Of a DNA stretch of 64,000 nt, positions 1-12,964 are shown one piece after another. A program made the position numbers and the translations under genes. A model generated the notes under the pieces. The model was not told the origin of the DNA. It searched no databases and saw only the letters and a program-made list of their open reading frames with translations. Source of the DNA: Littorina saxatilis (lineage: Eukaryota > Mollusca > Gastropoda > Littorinimorpha > Littorinidae); assembly GCF_037325665.1 (NCBI RefSeq), contig NC_090254.1:24129057-24193056 (forward strand), given 5' to 3'. Every line of letters begins with the position of its first letter. Within the stretch, counting starts at the first letter, position 1.

Positions 1-273
1 GATCGCAAATAACTAAGAGCACAGTCCTTTCTCCGAGTTTAAATGAAGTCTCTATGAAAGATCATCACTTTTTAGCTTAACGCTACACTGGAATTTACCA
101 ACAGAAATTAAAACAAGAGTTTACGTGTGACGAAAGCACGACACACTTGAGACAGCCCACACAAAAGTAGATCTGACACAAACCTGACCACACAGTTACG
201 CCTATCCAAATGCGCGTTGCCGCAAAATGTGCGTTTTGAATCTTCTTTTTTCTCTGGCGGTACTGACAATATC

Positions 274-420
274 GTTATTGAAACAATCCCAGTGCACTAA
301 GGGATTTATAGAGCAAATCTCGAAAATAATTATTGAACTCAGCGCTATGCGCTTCGTTCAATAATGAATTTTCTCGATTTGCTCTATAAATCCCTTAGTG
401 CACTGGGATGTCTCAATAAC
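274..420. repeat. Long near-perfect palindrome (foldback element)
   Basis: The two arms, of about 60-65 bases each, are reverse complements with only a few mismatches. They read GTTATTGAaACAaTCCCAG on the left and its complement ending CAATAAC on the right, around a short GC-rich loop near 335-350. It would fold into one hairpin. No transposase is present, and the flanks give no clear target duplication. It may be a foldback-type MITE. Confidence 0.75.
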
Positions 421-501
421 TTAAATAATAATAATAATGAACACTTATTAATCGCCCCTTCTCACTGGAGCTCACGGCGATGTACTGTACACTAGTAAAC
501 T

Positions 502-534
<33 letters not shown>

Positions 535-2087
535 CACACACACACCCACCCGCCCGCACGCACGCACGCGCGCACACGCACACACACAAACAATTACCTT
601 GCCTTTCTCTCAGTAATATGCTAACTCATGGCCCCAAAAGGTCAAGTCGTCTTCAAAATACACACTTTCTTTTGTCGTCCGTTTTGTGAGGTCCGTGTTT
701 AAAACAAGAGTTAAAGGCAGAGTCCTCTACGTGTAATTGTAATTGAGCTCATTATATCGTATCTGCATAGGCCTTTACGTAGGATAAGACCAAGCATCCA
801 CTGGGACACGTACCAAGAATCAACAGTACAACTTATTTCTGTGCAGAGAGGGATTTTGTGTGTGAATGACTTTCTTAAAAAAAAAAAAAAAATGTGGGTA
901 GAAAAGTTGTGCCTTGGAGGTAAGTACGTACTGTCTTTTCTGTTTGAACGGTAATAAAAACCACAAGTAAACTGCTGGGTTTAAAATTCAACAGGCTAAA
1001 ATATTCTGATTAAGGGCTAGATTACGTACCTACAACAGAGCTGCTGAGGTTTGTATATGAGGAAAAAGCACCCCTTCACTTGCACACATACCAATCGTCA
1101 ACAGCCTGGCTGCCTTCTGAGCAAAGTAGACTTTCGTTCTTCTTCTTCTTTTTTTTTTTTTTTTTTTTTTTGCTCAATAAATTTTGCAGATTAACACATG
1201 AGTCCGTTGTGAACTTAATTCAGTAAACAAATCTGACTCTTTTTGGTGATTTACGAGGCGGGAAGGAAGGTATCTGTATACGGAATTTGTCCTGTGTTCA
1301 TTTTGACAACGTGGATTTTCCAGGCAAAACATGGTGTATGTTAAGCGCAATTTTGGAACTTGAGCAGTTCAAATATTCCTTTCACATTATCTGCAATATT
1401 TGTAATGTACAAAAATCAATCGAATGAATCAACTTTAATAAACATTTTTTTTAACCCACCGTGAAGCTTAGTCCGTTGATGCTGACAAAACTCCCGCATC
1501 AGTCAGGTACTGAAAAGTAACAGTGAGCTCGATCATCGACTTATCAAGATGTAAATCCTACCTTGCTTCCTTGTCAAAATGGTGTAATAAACAGTACTCC
1601 AGAATAATTATATTCAGTTTCTATCTGATATTTTACCAAGAAAATAACACCTAGTTTGCGAATACATGAAGAACAAGTGTAGTGTTCCAGCACATCAAAA
1701 AGCATACAGAAAAATTGGTACGATTGTCCAATCCTTCAAAGAGATGCTCCACATATTGTCGAGATTTTGTCTCTAAGGTTGTTCTAAGGTCAAACCCTCC
1801 AAATTTAGAAAAAGAAAAAGAAAAAAAAAGAGTGCAACCTGCATTCAAGTGAACAATGAACAACAACAAACGCCATCAAGAGTTGGCCATTGTGAGCATT
1901 TTCACCTTGCCTGGGCTGGGCTGGCCAAACTTAGCGCAACTTTGATACCGGAATGGTCAAGCAAGACGTCAGAATTCCGAAAATGGTAGCTGTTGTGATA
2001 ATACTGGACAGTTCCAGAATTGAGAAAATTCCCAAAACGCGCAGAGTCTGCACTCCACTCAAATTCGGGCATGGGAGGTTCATTTTT
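421..2087. other. Non-coding stretch with microsatellites
   Basis: No gene is recognised. It holds a (CA)n tract at about 503-590, A- and T-homopolymers near 880 and 1150, and fragments around 780-1130 with a diverged motif (GGGATAAGACC...AACAGCCTGG) that recurs near 4300 and 28360, so it is probably an old dispersed repeat. Confidence 0.5.
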
Positions 2088-2160
2088 ATATTTAGTCAAG
2101 TTTTGACTAAATATTTTAACATCGAGGGGGAATCGAAACGAGGGTCGTGGTGTATGTGTG

Positions 2161-2192
<32 letters not shown>

Positions 2193-2941
2193 TGTAGAGC
2201 GATTCAGACCAAACTACTGGGCCGATCTTTATGAAATTTTACATGAGAGTTCCTGGGATTGATATCCCCGAACGTTTTTCTCCTTTTTTTGATAAATGTC
2301 TTTGATGACGTCATATCCGGCTTTTCGTGAAAGTTGAGGCGGCACTGTCACGCCCTCATTTTTCAACCAAATTGGTTCAAATTTTGGTCAAGTAATCTTC
2401 GACGAAGCCCGGGGTTCGGTATTGCATTTCAGCTTGGTGGCTTAAAAATTAATTAATGACTTTGGTCATTAAAAATCGGAAAATTGTAAAAAAAAATAAA
2501 AATTTATAAAACGATCCAACTTTACGTTTATCTTATTCTCCATCATTTGCTGATTCCAAAAACATATAAATATGTTATATTCGGATTAAAAACAAGCTCT
2601 GAAAATTAAATATATAAAAATTATTATCAAAATTAAATTGTCCAAATCAATTTAAAAACACTTTCATCTTATTCCTTGTCGGTTCCTGATTCCAAAAACA
2701 TATAGATATGATATGTTTGGATTAAAAACACGCTCAGAAAGTTAAAACAAAGAGAGGTACAGAAAAGCGTGCTATCCTTCTTAGCGCAACTACTACCCCG
2801 CTCTTCTTGTCAATTTCACTGCCTTTGCCATGAGCGGTGGCCTGACGATGCTACGAGTAAAATGGCATTGCGTTCAGTTTCATTCTGTGAGTTCGACAGC
2901 TACTTGACTAAATATTGTATTTTCGCCTTACGCGACTTGTT
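2088..2941 (+). mobile_element. Family A Helentron-like (HINE) element, copy A1
   Basis: This is a full-length copy of about 850 bp. It follows TTTTT and opens with a hairpin whose arms are TTTAGTCAA and TTGACTAAA. A (TG)n tract at about 2155-2190 comes next, then an AT-rich core. Near the right end the arm recurs inverted (CTTGACTAAAT), followed by a small hairpin TCGC-CTTAC-GCGA and the terminal TTGTT. No open reading frame of note is present. The plan matches non-autonomous rolling-circle Helentron relatives such as DINE-1; the class assignment is inference. Confidence 0.8.
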
Positions 2942-3555
2942 CTTAGTTTTGTGCAAACTCATTTCCTCAAAAGGTCAACTACGTCTACGAAAACGCGCGT
3001 GCTCTTTCTGCGGCGCCCTCTTTTTAACCTTCGGCGTTTGTCTGCCCTTGAGGAATGTGGGTCATGTCGAATGTCAAAGGTCGCCGTAAAAGGTGACAGG
3101 AGTATATAACGTGTTCGGAGGACTTTCGCGCGACTCTGCCCAACGCTTCTCACCTTTCTGTCTCCTGTACGTGTATATCAAAGGCAGACAGGGGAAAAAC
3201 GCAGAGAGAAAAGAAAAAAGGCCTGGCTGCAAACAAAGAAAGGGAAGTTCGTAGGGGAGGAGGAAATCTGTACATTTTGACAGAAAAGCGCTAAAAAGGT
3301 CACAAAGTTCGTCAAGGAAAATTGCTTTTTGTTGTGTCTTTGCTTGTCCTCATCTCAGGTTTGGAAACCTACGTCTGCCTGTCTGTCTATCTCTGTCTGT
3401 CTTTCTCTGTTTCTGTCTGTCTGTCTCTCATATTCTCTGTCTCTGCGTTTGTGTGTCTGTATGTGAGACTGAGAGAGAGAGAGAGAGTGTGTGTGTGTGT
3501 GTGTGTGTATGCGTGCGTGCGTGTGTGTGTGTGTGTGAATGTGTTCGTGTGTGTG

Positions 3556-3604
<49 letters not shown>

Positions 3605-5111
3605 CGCAACCCCTCACTCCGCTCCCCCCTCCCCAACGTGCTCTCAATCCTCCTCCCCCACTCCCCTGCCACTCCCCAAGTCTCTCTTGGCCTCCGTCCT
3701 CTTCTTTTCACACTCTTGTTATGTCAAACACTGAGTCTGTAGTGTCGAGTCACTCAATTATCTGCCGTACATGTTACTTAAGACACAATCCTTCATAGTA
3801 GGTGTGAAAAGATATGAGCTTTTGTTTTAACCTCCTTCACGAGAAGGACTGTGCCTTTAAGCAGCATTTTGATGAAGAACCGCCATTCTCGTTTCAGTTA
3901 CACGGCTATCTGAGCTGCTGACCAGCCAAAAGTGTCTCTACATCGCAGGTGGTCGTTCATGAGAGGGATACTTTGGATAAGTTGATAAACAAAGGGACGA
4001 AACGTCATCATTTTCATGAGTTTTCATTCATAACCAGCTGGGTAACAAAAAACAATGTTCATATGTGACAAATCGAGGTAATCGATGCTAAGCTGGCGCG
4101 GTCTCGGAGGAACACTGACTGTCTCGATCTGTGTAAAATGTCCTATTTTGGTCAACATACAAAGAACGTATAGAATCCGTTAATGGGACGTATCCTCTCA
4201 TCTGAGGGGCCGAAAAGGAGACTGGTACTACCTTGGTTAAAGGCACATTCCTTCCCTTGAAAACAGCTAGGCTCACCATCTCAGATATGAACAGGTTTTT
4301 TCGTGGGATAAGAGCGTTCTTCTGCATGATCACATACCAAAAATGAACAGCCTGGTTTACTCTGTGCACAGTGGGAATTTTTTGATGAACGAATTTCGAA
4401 AAGCCATTACTGCTCTTTTAAGAAATTAATCTCTCCAAAAAAAAAATGCAACTCTTCACAGAGTACAGCAAGCAATCATACTGTTGATTTGTTCGCAAGT
4501 GATCAAGTGGAGATCTACAGATCCCCTTATCGTCTGCCAAATCAGATATTTCAATCAATGAGTCTTATATCGCGCATATTCCGTGGGTACAGTTCTAGGC
4601 GCTCTGCAGTGATGCCGTGTGAGATGGAATTTTATACGGCCAGTAGATTGCAGCCATTTCGGCGCATATTTACCTTTCACGGCCTATTATTCCAAGCCAC
4701 ACGGGTATAGGTAGACAATTATTAACTGTGCCTAAGCAATTTTGCCAGGAAAGACCCTTTTGTCAATCGTGGGATCTTTAACGTGCACACCCAATGTTTG
4801 TTTCAATATTGTTTTGTTAGGACACATGTACAAAACTTTGCTTGTTGTGCTCAATGTATTAGAGTGATTGTATGCGGCTTTGTAATCTGTTATTTTTTGA
4901 ATACATTGTTTAAACCATCACTGAATTGGAGGGCAGGGCCGAGGCAAACGAGAAAGTTACCAACCGGGTGGGAGCCGGCCGCAGTGTTGCATTGGTTGAA
5001 ATAGAGATTTGTTGTGGTTTCAACCAATCAGATCCCGCGGTTTGTTCTCACACGGTTGGGTGGCGCCCACTTTCGCTTCGTGCATTTCAGCCCTGGTCTT
5101 CTATCTCTGAG
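2942..5111. other. Non-coding stretch with CT/TG microsatellites
   Basis: There is a compound (TCTG)n-(GA)n-(TG)n-(TC)n tract at about 3375-3600; every long open frame here is a product of that tract. The 4190-4510 part resembles 28270-28960, so it is probably a diverged dispersed repeat. No gene is seen. Confidence 0.5.
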
Positions 5112-5545
5112 CATAGACCATTTATCCTGGACCGCCAACTAGCTCTCTCTCCGCTCTTTCTCTCTATTACGAGGTAGCGGCCTCTCGCATTTAGGAATCT
5201 TCGCTTACATGGCCTTTCAGAAATCAAGGGGATGTCATATCCGGTGTCGATTGTAAACATGGACGAAGTTGCCGAGGTAAGTTCTGAAAATGCTAAAATA
5301 AACTCAGCTAAAGTGCATATGGAACATGTTTTTCGATGAGTTTTGTTAAGTTTAGTTTGGAGTTTTGGAAAATCTAGTTCATTGTCACCTCCCATTGTCA
5401 CAAATAACTGGAGCGTGCTTTCTTTTCACTGTCTTCGAATCGCTGGCCTTTCAAACCGGACGCTAAGCGCCCCTGAAAGTCGGTCGAGCGTCGTAACCTC
5501 GAAGGGTCACGTGACGAGTTGGCGGTCCAGGCTATTTGGTCTATG
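5112..5545. mobile_element. Short TIR DNA transposon, copy 1
   Basis: The terminal inverted repeats begin CATAGACC and extend about 30 bp, including CCTGGACCGCCAACT. The flanking direct repeat CTCTGAG (5105-5111 and 5546-5552) is a 7-bp target duplication. The second copy is at 38076-38976. An ATG with six sense codons followed by an ideal splice donor (GAGgtaagt, about 5260-5282) is retained in both copies. No transposase is recognised. Confidence 0.75.
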
Positions 5546-6087
5546 CTCTGAGATAGTGACGGGAACAATTTCCACGGGGAGGACCGTGCTTCTATGACGT
5601 CACTGTAAGGTCACACTATCATCCAACTTGTAATGCATACGTGCGAACGAACACTTTCGAGTCACGAACTTCATTAATATTACATACGGTTGCTGGGGGC
5701 AACACAGGAGGGGGCGGTTGAAGCACAGATTACCAAATGTGACCTCGCTTGCTTTATTGATCACCTCCTATAATGCTAACCTTCCAGTACTCATCCGGTC
5801 CATCAGTAGGCTTTTTGACTGCAGGTTATGCTTCATTATATATTATTGTCAAGTTTGTGTTTCTGTACAAGGTAGAAGATACTATACAGCTTGATGGAAA
5901 CAGTCTTGTTACAAGTAACGTCTTTGAATGCAAGTTGTGTTCCAATATATTGTAAAGTTTTTATTTCTTTAATTTCCAGATATGTATGGTGCAATGTAAT
6001 AAATTATTACTGTGCGGCCGTTTGGGGGAAACCATTAATTTTGTGCGATGTTAAAGGATACTAAACCAAACTGCCATTTTTACCTGA

Positions 6088-6140
<53 letters not shown>

Positions 6141-7142
6141 CTAATACTTACGAAAGAACTTCATGACGTAAAAATAGAAAAGGGTAGACCATATTAATCA
6201 TCTTCGCACCATCTCCTTTTCTGGACAGTTCGAATGTTAATTTGTTTTAGTTTTTTTCCTCTTTTTTTCCGAGTGACATCGAGTACATGTACACTATCAA
6301 TTCAGTTTTCTGTGGTATTCCCCTAAAAAGCGAACGAACAAACAGGAAAATGCAGATATATTCTCGAGGGGAAAAAAAACCCACGGACGATCAAGATCCA
6401 GACTAGGGTGATGGAGTGAGATGTGAAGATGTTTTGACAGTAAAGAAAACGGGGTAGGGGCCGGGTGGGGTTGGTGGAACCGGGAGGTAGGGCAGATGCG
6501 GGGGGAAGGGGGCAGATTGCGTTTTTGGGATGTGTGTGTGTGGGTGGGTGGGGGGGGGGGGGGGGGAAGAAAGGGGGTCAAGGTCGAAAGGGTACTCATC
6601 GTGGTAGACATCGCACAATGTCTTCAGTTTGATGAAATACACTTGGGCTCGGAACAAACACACCGTTCCTTGTCATTTTTCACTGTCTTTTCATGAGTAT
6701 TCCCTCCATCCTCCTTTTCGCAGGGTCATTTCTTTAGTGATTGTGGACATACACAATGTTTACCGTCTCCTTGGCAACTAGAAAATAGTGTTTGACGATC
6801 GGACGCTCTGTTTCAGGCCAGGACAAACGTTTTAACAGCAAACAACTGAAAAGATAGTGAAGAACAAAACAAGGACATTATAATGCCAGACATCGAGTTA
6901 TCCCCCTTTTCAATGAAACGGTCGAACGGCGAAGTGTCAACAAGAACAGACAATGGAGCTTATGTCGTGTTTCGCATCTTTGTAAACATATTCTTTAAAC
7001 GTTTTCGATTTCTTCATTTTTGTCGTGTCCATATTTATATCTTTCTCTGGCTCTTTTTTTCTCTCTCCTGTAATTGTGTTGCAGTTGTCGGGCCGATAGG
7101 AAACGCTCTTTTTGCTTCGAACAGGCAATACAAAACGCGCCA
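5546..7142. other. Non-coding stretch
   Basis: A (TG)n microsatellite lies at about 6090-6137 and a G-run at 6550-6566. No gene or transposon ends are recognised. Confidence 0.5.
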
Positions 7143-7147
7143 GAATG

Positions 7148-7762
7148 CAGGGCCGGACTAGGCGAAGAGGAGGGGGGGGGTTGCCAGTGGTGGCCCAGGG
7201 GGATGTCCCCCCTGGCGGCAGGGGCGGATCAGTTCATTTTATGACTGGTTTTTTTCAAAAGTATATTGTGAAGATATGGGTGTGAAGGCGCGAAGCGCCG
7301 AGCCGACGGCGCGAAGCGCCTAGCTTGCTAGGGGGGTCCGGGGGCATGCCCCCCCGGAAAATTTTGAAAAAAAGGATGCAAAATGGTGCAATCTGGTGCA
7401 TTCTGAGGATGATCATTACCAGTTTTAGGCAGCAGATTTTGTCACTGATTAATACCCCAAAAATTGAAACTCAATGTAAAATAAAGAAATGCTTACCTCA
7501 TTCAATATTTTTATTTTTTGGCTGGGGGGGGGTCCGGAAACCCTAGAACCCACCCCCCCCCCCCCCTCGTAGTGGGGGTCAGGGGGCTTCGCCCCCTGAA
7601 GCTGACGGGTAGGTCATATTCTGAGATAGGAAAATGGTCGCTCCTTGCATGAAACGGCATAAAATAAGCGATAATAAAAAAAAAATTAAATAAGTAAGGT
7701 ACATGTTTAGGCTAGGGGGGGGGTTGCGCAACCCCCATAACCCCCCCGGTAGTCCGGCCCTG
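7148..7762. mobile_element. TIR DNA transposon, 5-bp target duplication
   Basis: The ends are CAGGGCCGGACTA and its inverted copy TAGTCCGGCCCTG, flanked by GAATG on both sides (7143-7147 and 7763-7767). The interior has GC-rich hairpins (GGCGCGAAGCGCC twice, 7288-7320) and long G/C runs, and no transposase. The CAG...CTG ends suggest a hAT-like family, but the 5-bp duplication is atypical for hAT, so the superfamily is left open. Confidence 0.8.
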
Positions 7763-7772
7763 GAATGTTTTT

Positions 7773-8656
7773 AAATTTAGTCAAGTTTTGACTAAATGTT
7801 TTAACGTAGAGGGGGAATCGAGACGAGGGTTGTGGTGTATGTGTGTGTGTGTGTGTGTGTGTGTCTGTCTGTGTGTGTCTGTGCGTGTGTGTGTGTAGAG
7901 CGATTCAGACCAAACTACTGGACCGATCTTTATGAAATTTTACATGAGAGTTCCTGGGAATGATATCCCCGGAAATGTTTTTCTTTTTTTCGATAAATAC
8001 CTTTGATGACGTCATATCCGGCTTTTTGTAAAAGTTGAGGCGGCACTGTCACACCCTCATTTTTCAATCAAATTGATTGAAATTTTGGCCAAGCAATCTT
8101 CGACAAAGGCCGGACTTCGGTATTGCATTTCAGCTTGGTGGTTTAAAAATTAATTAATGACTTTGGTCATTAAAAATCTGAAAATTGTAAAAAAAAAAAA
8201 AATTGTTTTTAAAACCATCCAAATTTACGTTTATCTTATTTTTCATCATTTTCTGATTCCAAAAACATATAAATATGTTATATTCGGATTAAAAACAAGT
8301 TCTGAAAATTAAAAATATAAAAATTATTATTAAAATAAAATTTCCGAAATCGATTTAAAAACACTTTCATCTTATTCCTTGTGGGTTCCTGATTCCAAAA
8401 ACATATAGATGTGATATGTTTGGATTAAAAACACGCTCAGAAAGTTAAAAAGAATAGAGATAAAGAAAAGCGTGCTATCCTTCTCAGCGCAACTACTACC
8501 CCGCTCTTCTTGTCAATGTCACTGCCTGTGCATCGAGCGGTGGACTGACGATGCTACGAGTATACGCTCTTGCTGTAAAAATGCAGTGAGTTCAGTTTCA
8601 TTCTGTTAGTTCGACAGCTTGACTAAATGTTGTAATTTCGCCTTACGCGACTTGTT
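7773..8656 (+). mobile_element. Family A HINE element, copy A2
   Basis: This is a full-length copy starting just after TTTTT, ten bases beyond the end of the preceding TIR transposon. Its internal microsatellite (about 7838-7897) is interrupted by TGTC units. It ends CGCGACTTGTT. Confidence 0.8.
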
Positions 8657-8809
8657 TTTTTCTTGCTATAGCAAACGATGCTGTTAGCAAACCACAGATA
8701 CATGGTGTAACTAACCCGTTCACATTTCCGTCGCCATCTTTGATAGTCGAGCACATCAAAGACACGCAAAGAAGACAAAGGCAACGGTGCAAATGATTTC
8801 ATTTCAAAC

Positions 8810-8811
<2 letters not shown>

Positions 8812-8866
<55 letters not shown>

Positions 8867-8998
8867 TCTCTCTCCCCCTCTCTCTCTCTCTCCCCCCCTC
8901 TCTCTCTCTCTCTCTCACTCAGTCTCTCAGTCTCTCTCTCTCTCTCTATCTATCTCCCTCCCTCCCTCTCTCTCCCCTCCGGCATATAATTATATGTA
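8812..8998. repeat. (TG)n-(TC)n compound microsatellite
   Basis: About 50 bp of pure TG are followed by TC/CCCT-rich sequence. Long open frames here are repeat artefacts. Confidence 0.9.
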
Positions 8999-9343
8999 GC
9001 CTATCATTATGACTTAGGCTATGTGTCAGAACTCTCTGCCCCCTCCCTCTGTGTCTGCATTACTGTATCCATTATTTCTCAAAGATCTCTCTCACTCCCT
9101 CCCTCTTATTCCTTGTCTCTGCATCTCTTCGCCTTTTTCTCCCCGTCCCAATGGCTGACGGGCCACTTGGCAGTTTGGTCACGGTACACGGAAGTGTGTT
9201 TCCATGACAACGGTATTTTATTTTTCACGTCACGGCCTAAACACCGCTGTGTTCCCATAGTAACCCGATGGGCGAGATACCGTGAAGTTCGATTCGGATT
9301 CCTTTGCGAATTGTCTGCACGCATTCGTTACTTCCTTATAGAA

Positions 9344-10102
9344 AACAAGTCGCGTAAGGCGAAAATACAATATTTAGTCAAGTAGCTGTCGAACTCACAG
9401 AATGAAACTGATCGCAACGCAACGCAGCAAGACCGTATACTCGTAGCATCGTCACTCCACCGCCCGTGGCAAAGGCAGTGCCCGTGGAATTGACAAGAAG
9501 AGCGGGGTATTCGTTGCGCTGAGAAGGATAGCACGCTTTTCTGTACCTCTCTTCGTTTTAACTTTCTGAGCGTGTTTTTAATCCAAACATATCATATCTA
9601 TATATTTTTGGAATCAGGAACCGACAAGGAATAAGATGAAAGTGTTTTTAAAACGATTTCGAAAAAAAAATTTTGATAATAATTTTTATATATTTAATTT
9701 TCAGAGCTTGTTTTTAATCCGAATATAACATATTTATATGTTTTTGGAATCAGAAAATGATGGAGAATAAGATAAACGTAAATTTGGATCGTTTTATAAA
9801 TTTTTAATTTTTTTTACAATTTTCCGATTTTTAATGACCAAAGTCATTAATTAATTTTTAAGCCACCAAGCTGAAATGCAATACCGAACCCCGGGCTTCG
9901 TCGAAGATTACTTGACCAAAATTTCAACCAATTTGGTTGAAAAATGAGGGCGTGACAGTGCCGCCTCAACTTTCACGAAAAGCCGGATATGACGTCATCA
10001 AAGACATTTATCAAAAAAATGAAAAAAACGTTCGGGGATTTCATACCCAGGAACTCTCATGTCACATTTCATAAAGATCGGTCCAGTAGTTTAGTCTGAA
10101 TC

Positions 10103-10140
<38 letters not shown>

Positions 10141-10230
10141 GACAGACAGACAGACAGACACACATACACCATACCCTCGTTTCGATTCCCCCTCGATGTT
10201 AAAATATTTAGTCAAAACTTGACTAAATAT
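9344..10230 (-). mobile_element. Family A HINE element, copy A3 (tandem with A4)
   Basis: This is a full-length copy in reverse orientation. Its left edge is AACAAGTCGCG. Its right edge (the hairpin end, GACTAAATAT) runs directly into AACAAGTCGCG of the next copy with no intervening base. The A5 (T5 in sense) seen next to every solitary copy is absent at this junction. Confidence 0.85.
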
Positions 10231-11096
10231 AACAAGTCGCGTAAGGCGAAAATACAATATTTAGTCAAGTAGCTGTCGAACTCACAGAATGAAACTGAAC
10301 GCAATTCAACGCAGCAAGACCGTATACTCGTTGTCCACCGCTCACGGCATAGGCAGTGAAATTGACAAGAAGAGCGGGGTAGTGGTTACGCTATGCTGCA
10401 TAGCACGCTTTTCTGTACCTCTCTTCGTTTTAACTTTCTGAGCGTGTTTTTAATCCAAACATATCATATCTATATGTTTTTGGAATCAGGAACCGACAAG
10501 GAATAAGATGAAACTGTTTTTAAATTGATTTGGACAATTTAATTTTGATAATAATTTTTATATATTTAATTTTCAGAGCTTGTTTTTAATCCAAATATAA
10601 CATATTTATATGTTTTTGGAATCAGCAAATGATGGAGAATAAGATAAACGTAAATTTGGATCGTTTTATAAATTTTTATTTTTTTTTACAATTTTGAGAT
10701 TTTTAATGACCAAAGTCATTAATTAATTTTTAAGCCACCAAGCTGAAATGCAATACCGAAGTCCGGGCTTCGTCGAAGATTACTTGACCAAAATTTCAAC
10801 CAATTTGGTTGAAAAATGAGGGCGTGACAGTGGCTCAACTTTCACGAAAAGCCGGATATGACGTCATCAAAGACATTTATCAAAAAAATGAAAAAAACGT
10901 TCGGGGATTTCATACCCAGAAACTCTCATGTCAAATTTCATAAAGATCGGTCCAGTAGTTTAGTCTGAATCGCTCTACACACACACACACACACACACAC
11001 GCACAGACAGACAGACAGACAGACACACATACACCACGACCCTCGTTTCGATTCCCCCTCGATGTTAAAATATTTAGTCAAAACTTGACTAAATAT
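10231..11096 (-). mobile_element. Family A HINE element, copy A4 (tandem with A3)
   Basis: This copy lies head-to-tail with A3. It ends GACTAAATAT followed by AAAAA. It differs from A3 by scattered substitutions, so the pair is not a fresh segmental copy of one unit. Confidence 0.85.
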
Positions 11097-11103
11097 AAAA
11101 AGG

Positions 11104-11455
11104 CCTTGTTGTGACCTATTGCCACTCTGTGTTACATCTTCGTTCTGTTTTAGATCTGTACGCTTTTATGTGAGTTGTGTTTTATTGTCAGACTTTTTAT
11201 GTGTAGCTATGTGTCTATTACTTATCTTACGTGGTTTTTTTTCATCTTTTTAAAAACAATTTTTCTACATTATCTTATATAAAGTCTATAAGTGGTCGTC
11301 GTCTATGAATTGTTTTTAATGCTTGTATGTTATTTTTTACGAGAAAACTTTTTATATGTAAAATGTTAAATTTTAATGTCTAATGTAAAGCGCCATGAGA
11401 CTGCCATTTGGCGGTGAACAGCGCTATAAAAGAATGTTTTATTATTATTATTATT
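11104..11455 (+). mobile_element. Probable LINE/SINE 3' end with (ATT)n tail
   Basis: The stretch ends with AAAGCGCCATGAGACTGCC...GCGCTATAAAAG followed by a TTATTATTATT tail. That 3' form (a GCGC stem and a short simple-repeat tail) is common to invertebrate non-LTR retroposons. No coding sequence is left and no target duplication is clear. Confidence 0.45.
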
Positions 11456-11743
11456 ACTTTCCCAATCTTTCTTCTTCCGGTATCTTCCAATTTATTTAGC
11501 TTTTATCATGCCTTGGTCGATGTCCGCCTGGCGCAATTTAATTCTAATTTAATTTCTTATCAGACTTGGATTGAAATGGCTGAACTATGATTTACATGTA
11601 CTTTCAATTATACTTCCGAGTTATCCAGATTTATGTGAATTAAAATGGCGGAATTTACTGTCAACTTAATTTCTTATCCAGATGTGAATTGAAATGTTTT
11701 CAGTCCCTTGCGTTGCACCATTTTCATTTTTTTTCATTTTCAT

Positions 11744-12032
11744 TACTTTATTGTCCCATCGCTGGGAAATTCGGGTCGCTTCCTCCCAGTGGAAAGCTAG
11801 CAGCAACGGAGTCGCGCTACCCAGGTGTCTGCGTGTTTAGGTGTATTCAGCCACCTGCACTTATGGCAGAATGACCAAGGTCTTTTACGTGCCATTGTGA
11901 TGACACGGGGGTGGGACATGGCTTCCGTCTCTGGGTCTGCACATAAAGTTGACCCGTGTCCGTCCCGGCCCGAATTCGATCCTGCGACCTTCCGATCACA
12001 AGTCCAGTGCTCTACCAACTGAGCTACCGGGC
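11744..12032 (-). mobile_element. tRNA-derived SINE, type 2
   Basis: On the minus strand it starts GGGCCCGGTAGCTCAGTTGG, a good tRNA A box, followed by an anticodon-like arm and the B box GGATCGAATTC. A tRNA-unrelated body follows, and the tail is GATGGGACAATAAAGTAATG. The head fits a tRNA, but the 200-bp body rules out a working tRNA gene. Confidence 0.7.
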
Positions 12033-12100
12033 CCCCAGAGCTACCAGAGATACTGTAGAGATCTCTGGTTGCACGGTAGAAAAGACCTGAGTGGGTTTTT

Positions 12101-12964
12101 ACATTTAGTCAAGTTTTGACTAAATGTTTTAACGTAGAGGGGGGAATCGAGACGAGGGTCGTGGTGTATGTGCGTGTGTCTGTCTGTGTGTGTGTGTGTG
12201 TGTAGAGCGATTCAGACTAAACTACTGGACCGATCTTTATGAAATTTGACATGAGAGTTCCTGGGTATGAAATCCCCGAACGTTTTTTTCATTTTTTTGA
12301 TAAATGTCTTTGATGACGTCTTATCCGGCGTTTCGTGAAAGTTGAGGCGGCACTGTCACGCCCTCATTTTTCAACCAAATTGGTTGAAATTTTGGTCAAG
12401 TAATCTTCGACGAAGCCCGGACTTCGGTATTGCATTTCAGCTTGGTGGCTTAAAAATTAATTAATGACTTTGGCCATTAAAAATCTGAAAATTGTAAAAA
12501 AAAATAAAAATTTATAAAACGATCCAAATTTACGTTCATCTTATTCTCCATCATTTTCTGATTCCAAAAACATATAAATATGTTATATTTGAATTAAAAA
12601 CAAGCTCTGAAAATTAAATATATAAAAATTATTATCAAAATTAAATTTTCGAAATCAATTTAAAAACACTTTCATCTTATTCCTTGTCGGTTCCTGATTC
12701 CAAAAACATATAGATATGATATGTTTGGATTAAAAACACGCTCAGAAAGTTAAAACAAAGAGAGGTACAGAAAAGCGTGCTATCCTTCTTAGCGCAACTA
12801 CTACCCCGCTCTTCTTGTCAATTTCACTGCCTTTGCCATGAGCGGGTGACTGACGATGCTACGAGTATACGGTCTTGCTGAAAAATGGCATTGCGTTCAG
12901 TTTCATTCTGTGAGTTCGACAGCTACTTGACTAAATGTTGTATTTTCGCCTTACGCGACTTGTT
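12101..12964 (+). mobile_element. Family A HINE element, copy A5
   Basis: This is a full-length copy after GGGTTTTT with a short TG tract. It ends CGCGACTTGTT. Confidence 0.8.

Noticed and set aside
3322-3798. Long open frames across CT/TG tracts (also at 8787, 29987-30591, 60769-61304, 62721-63051)
   Set aside because: They are translations of microsatellites (runs of Ser-Leu, Val-Cys, His-Thr, Arg-Glu) with no domain or splice support.
11942-12032. tRNA gene on the minus strand (GGTAGCTCAGTTGGTAGAGC...)
   Set aside because: The tRNA-like part continues into a body shared with SINE-type repeats and has no clean acceptor stem; scored as a SINE head.
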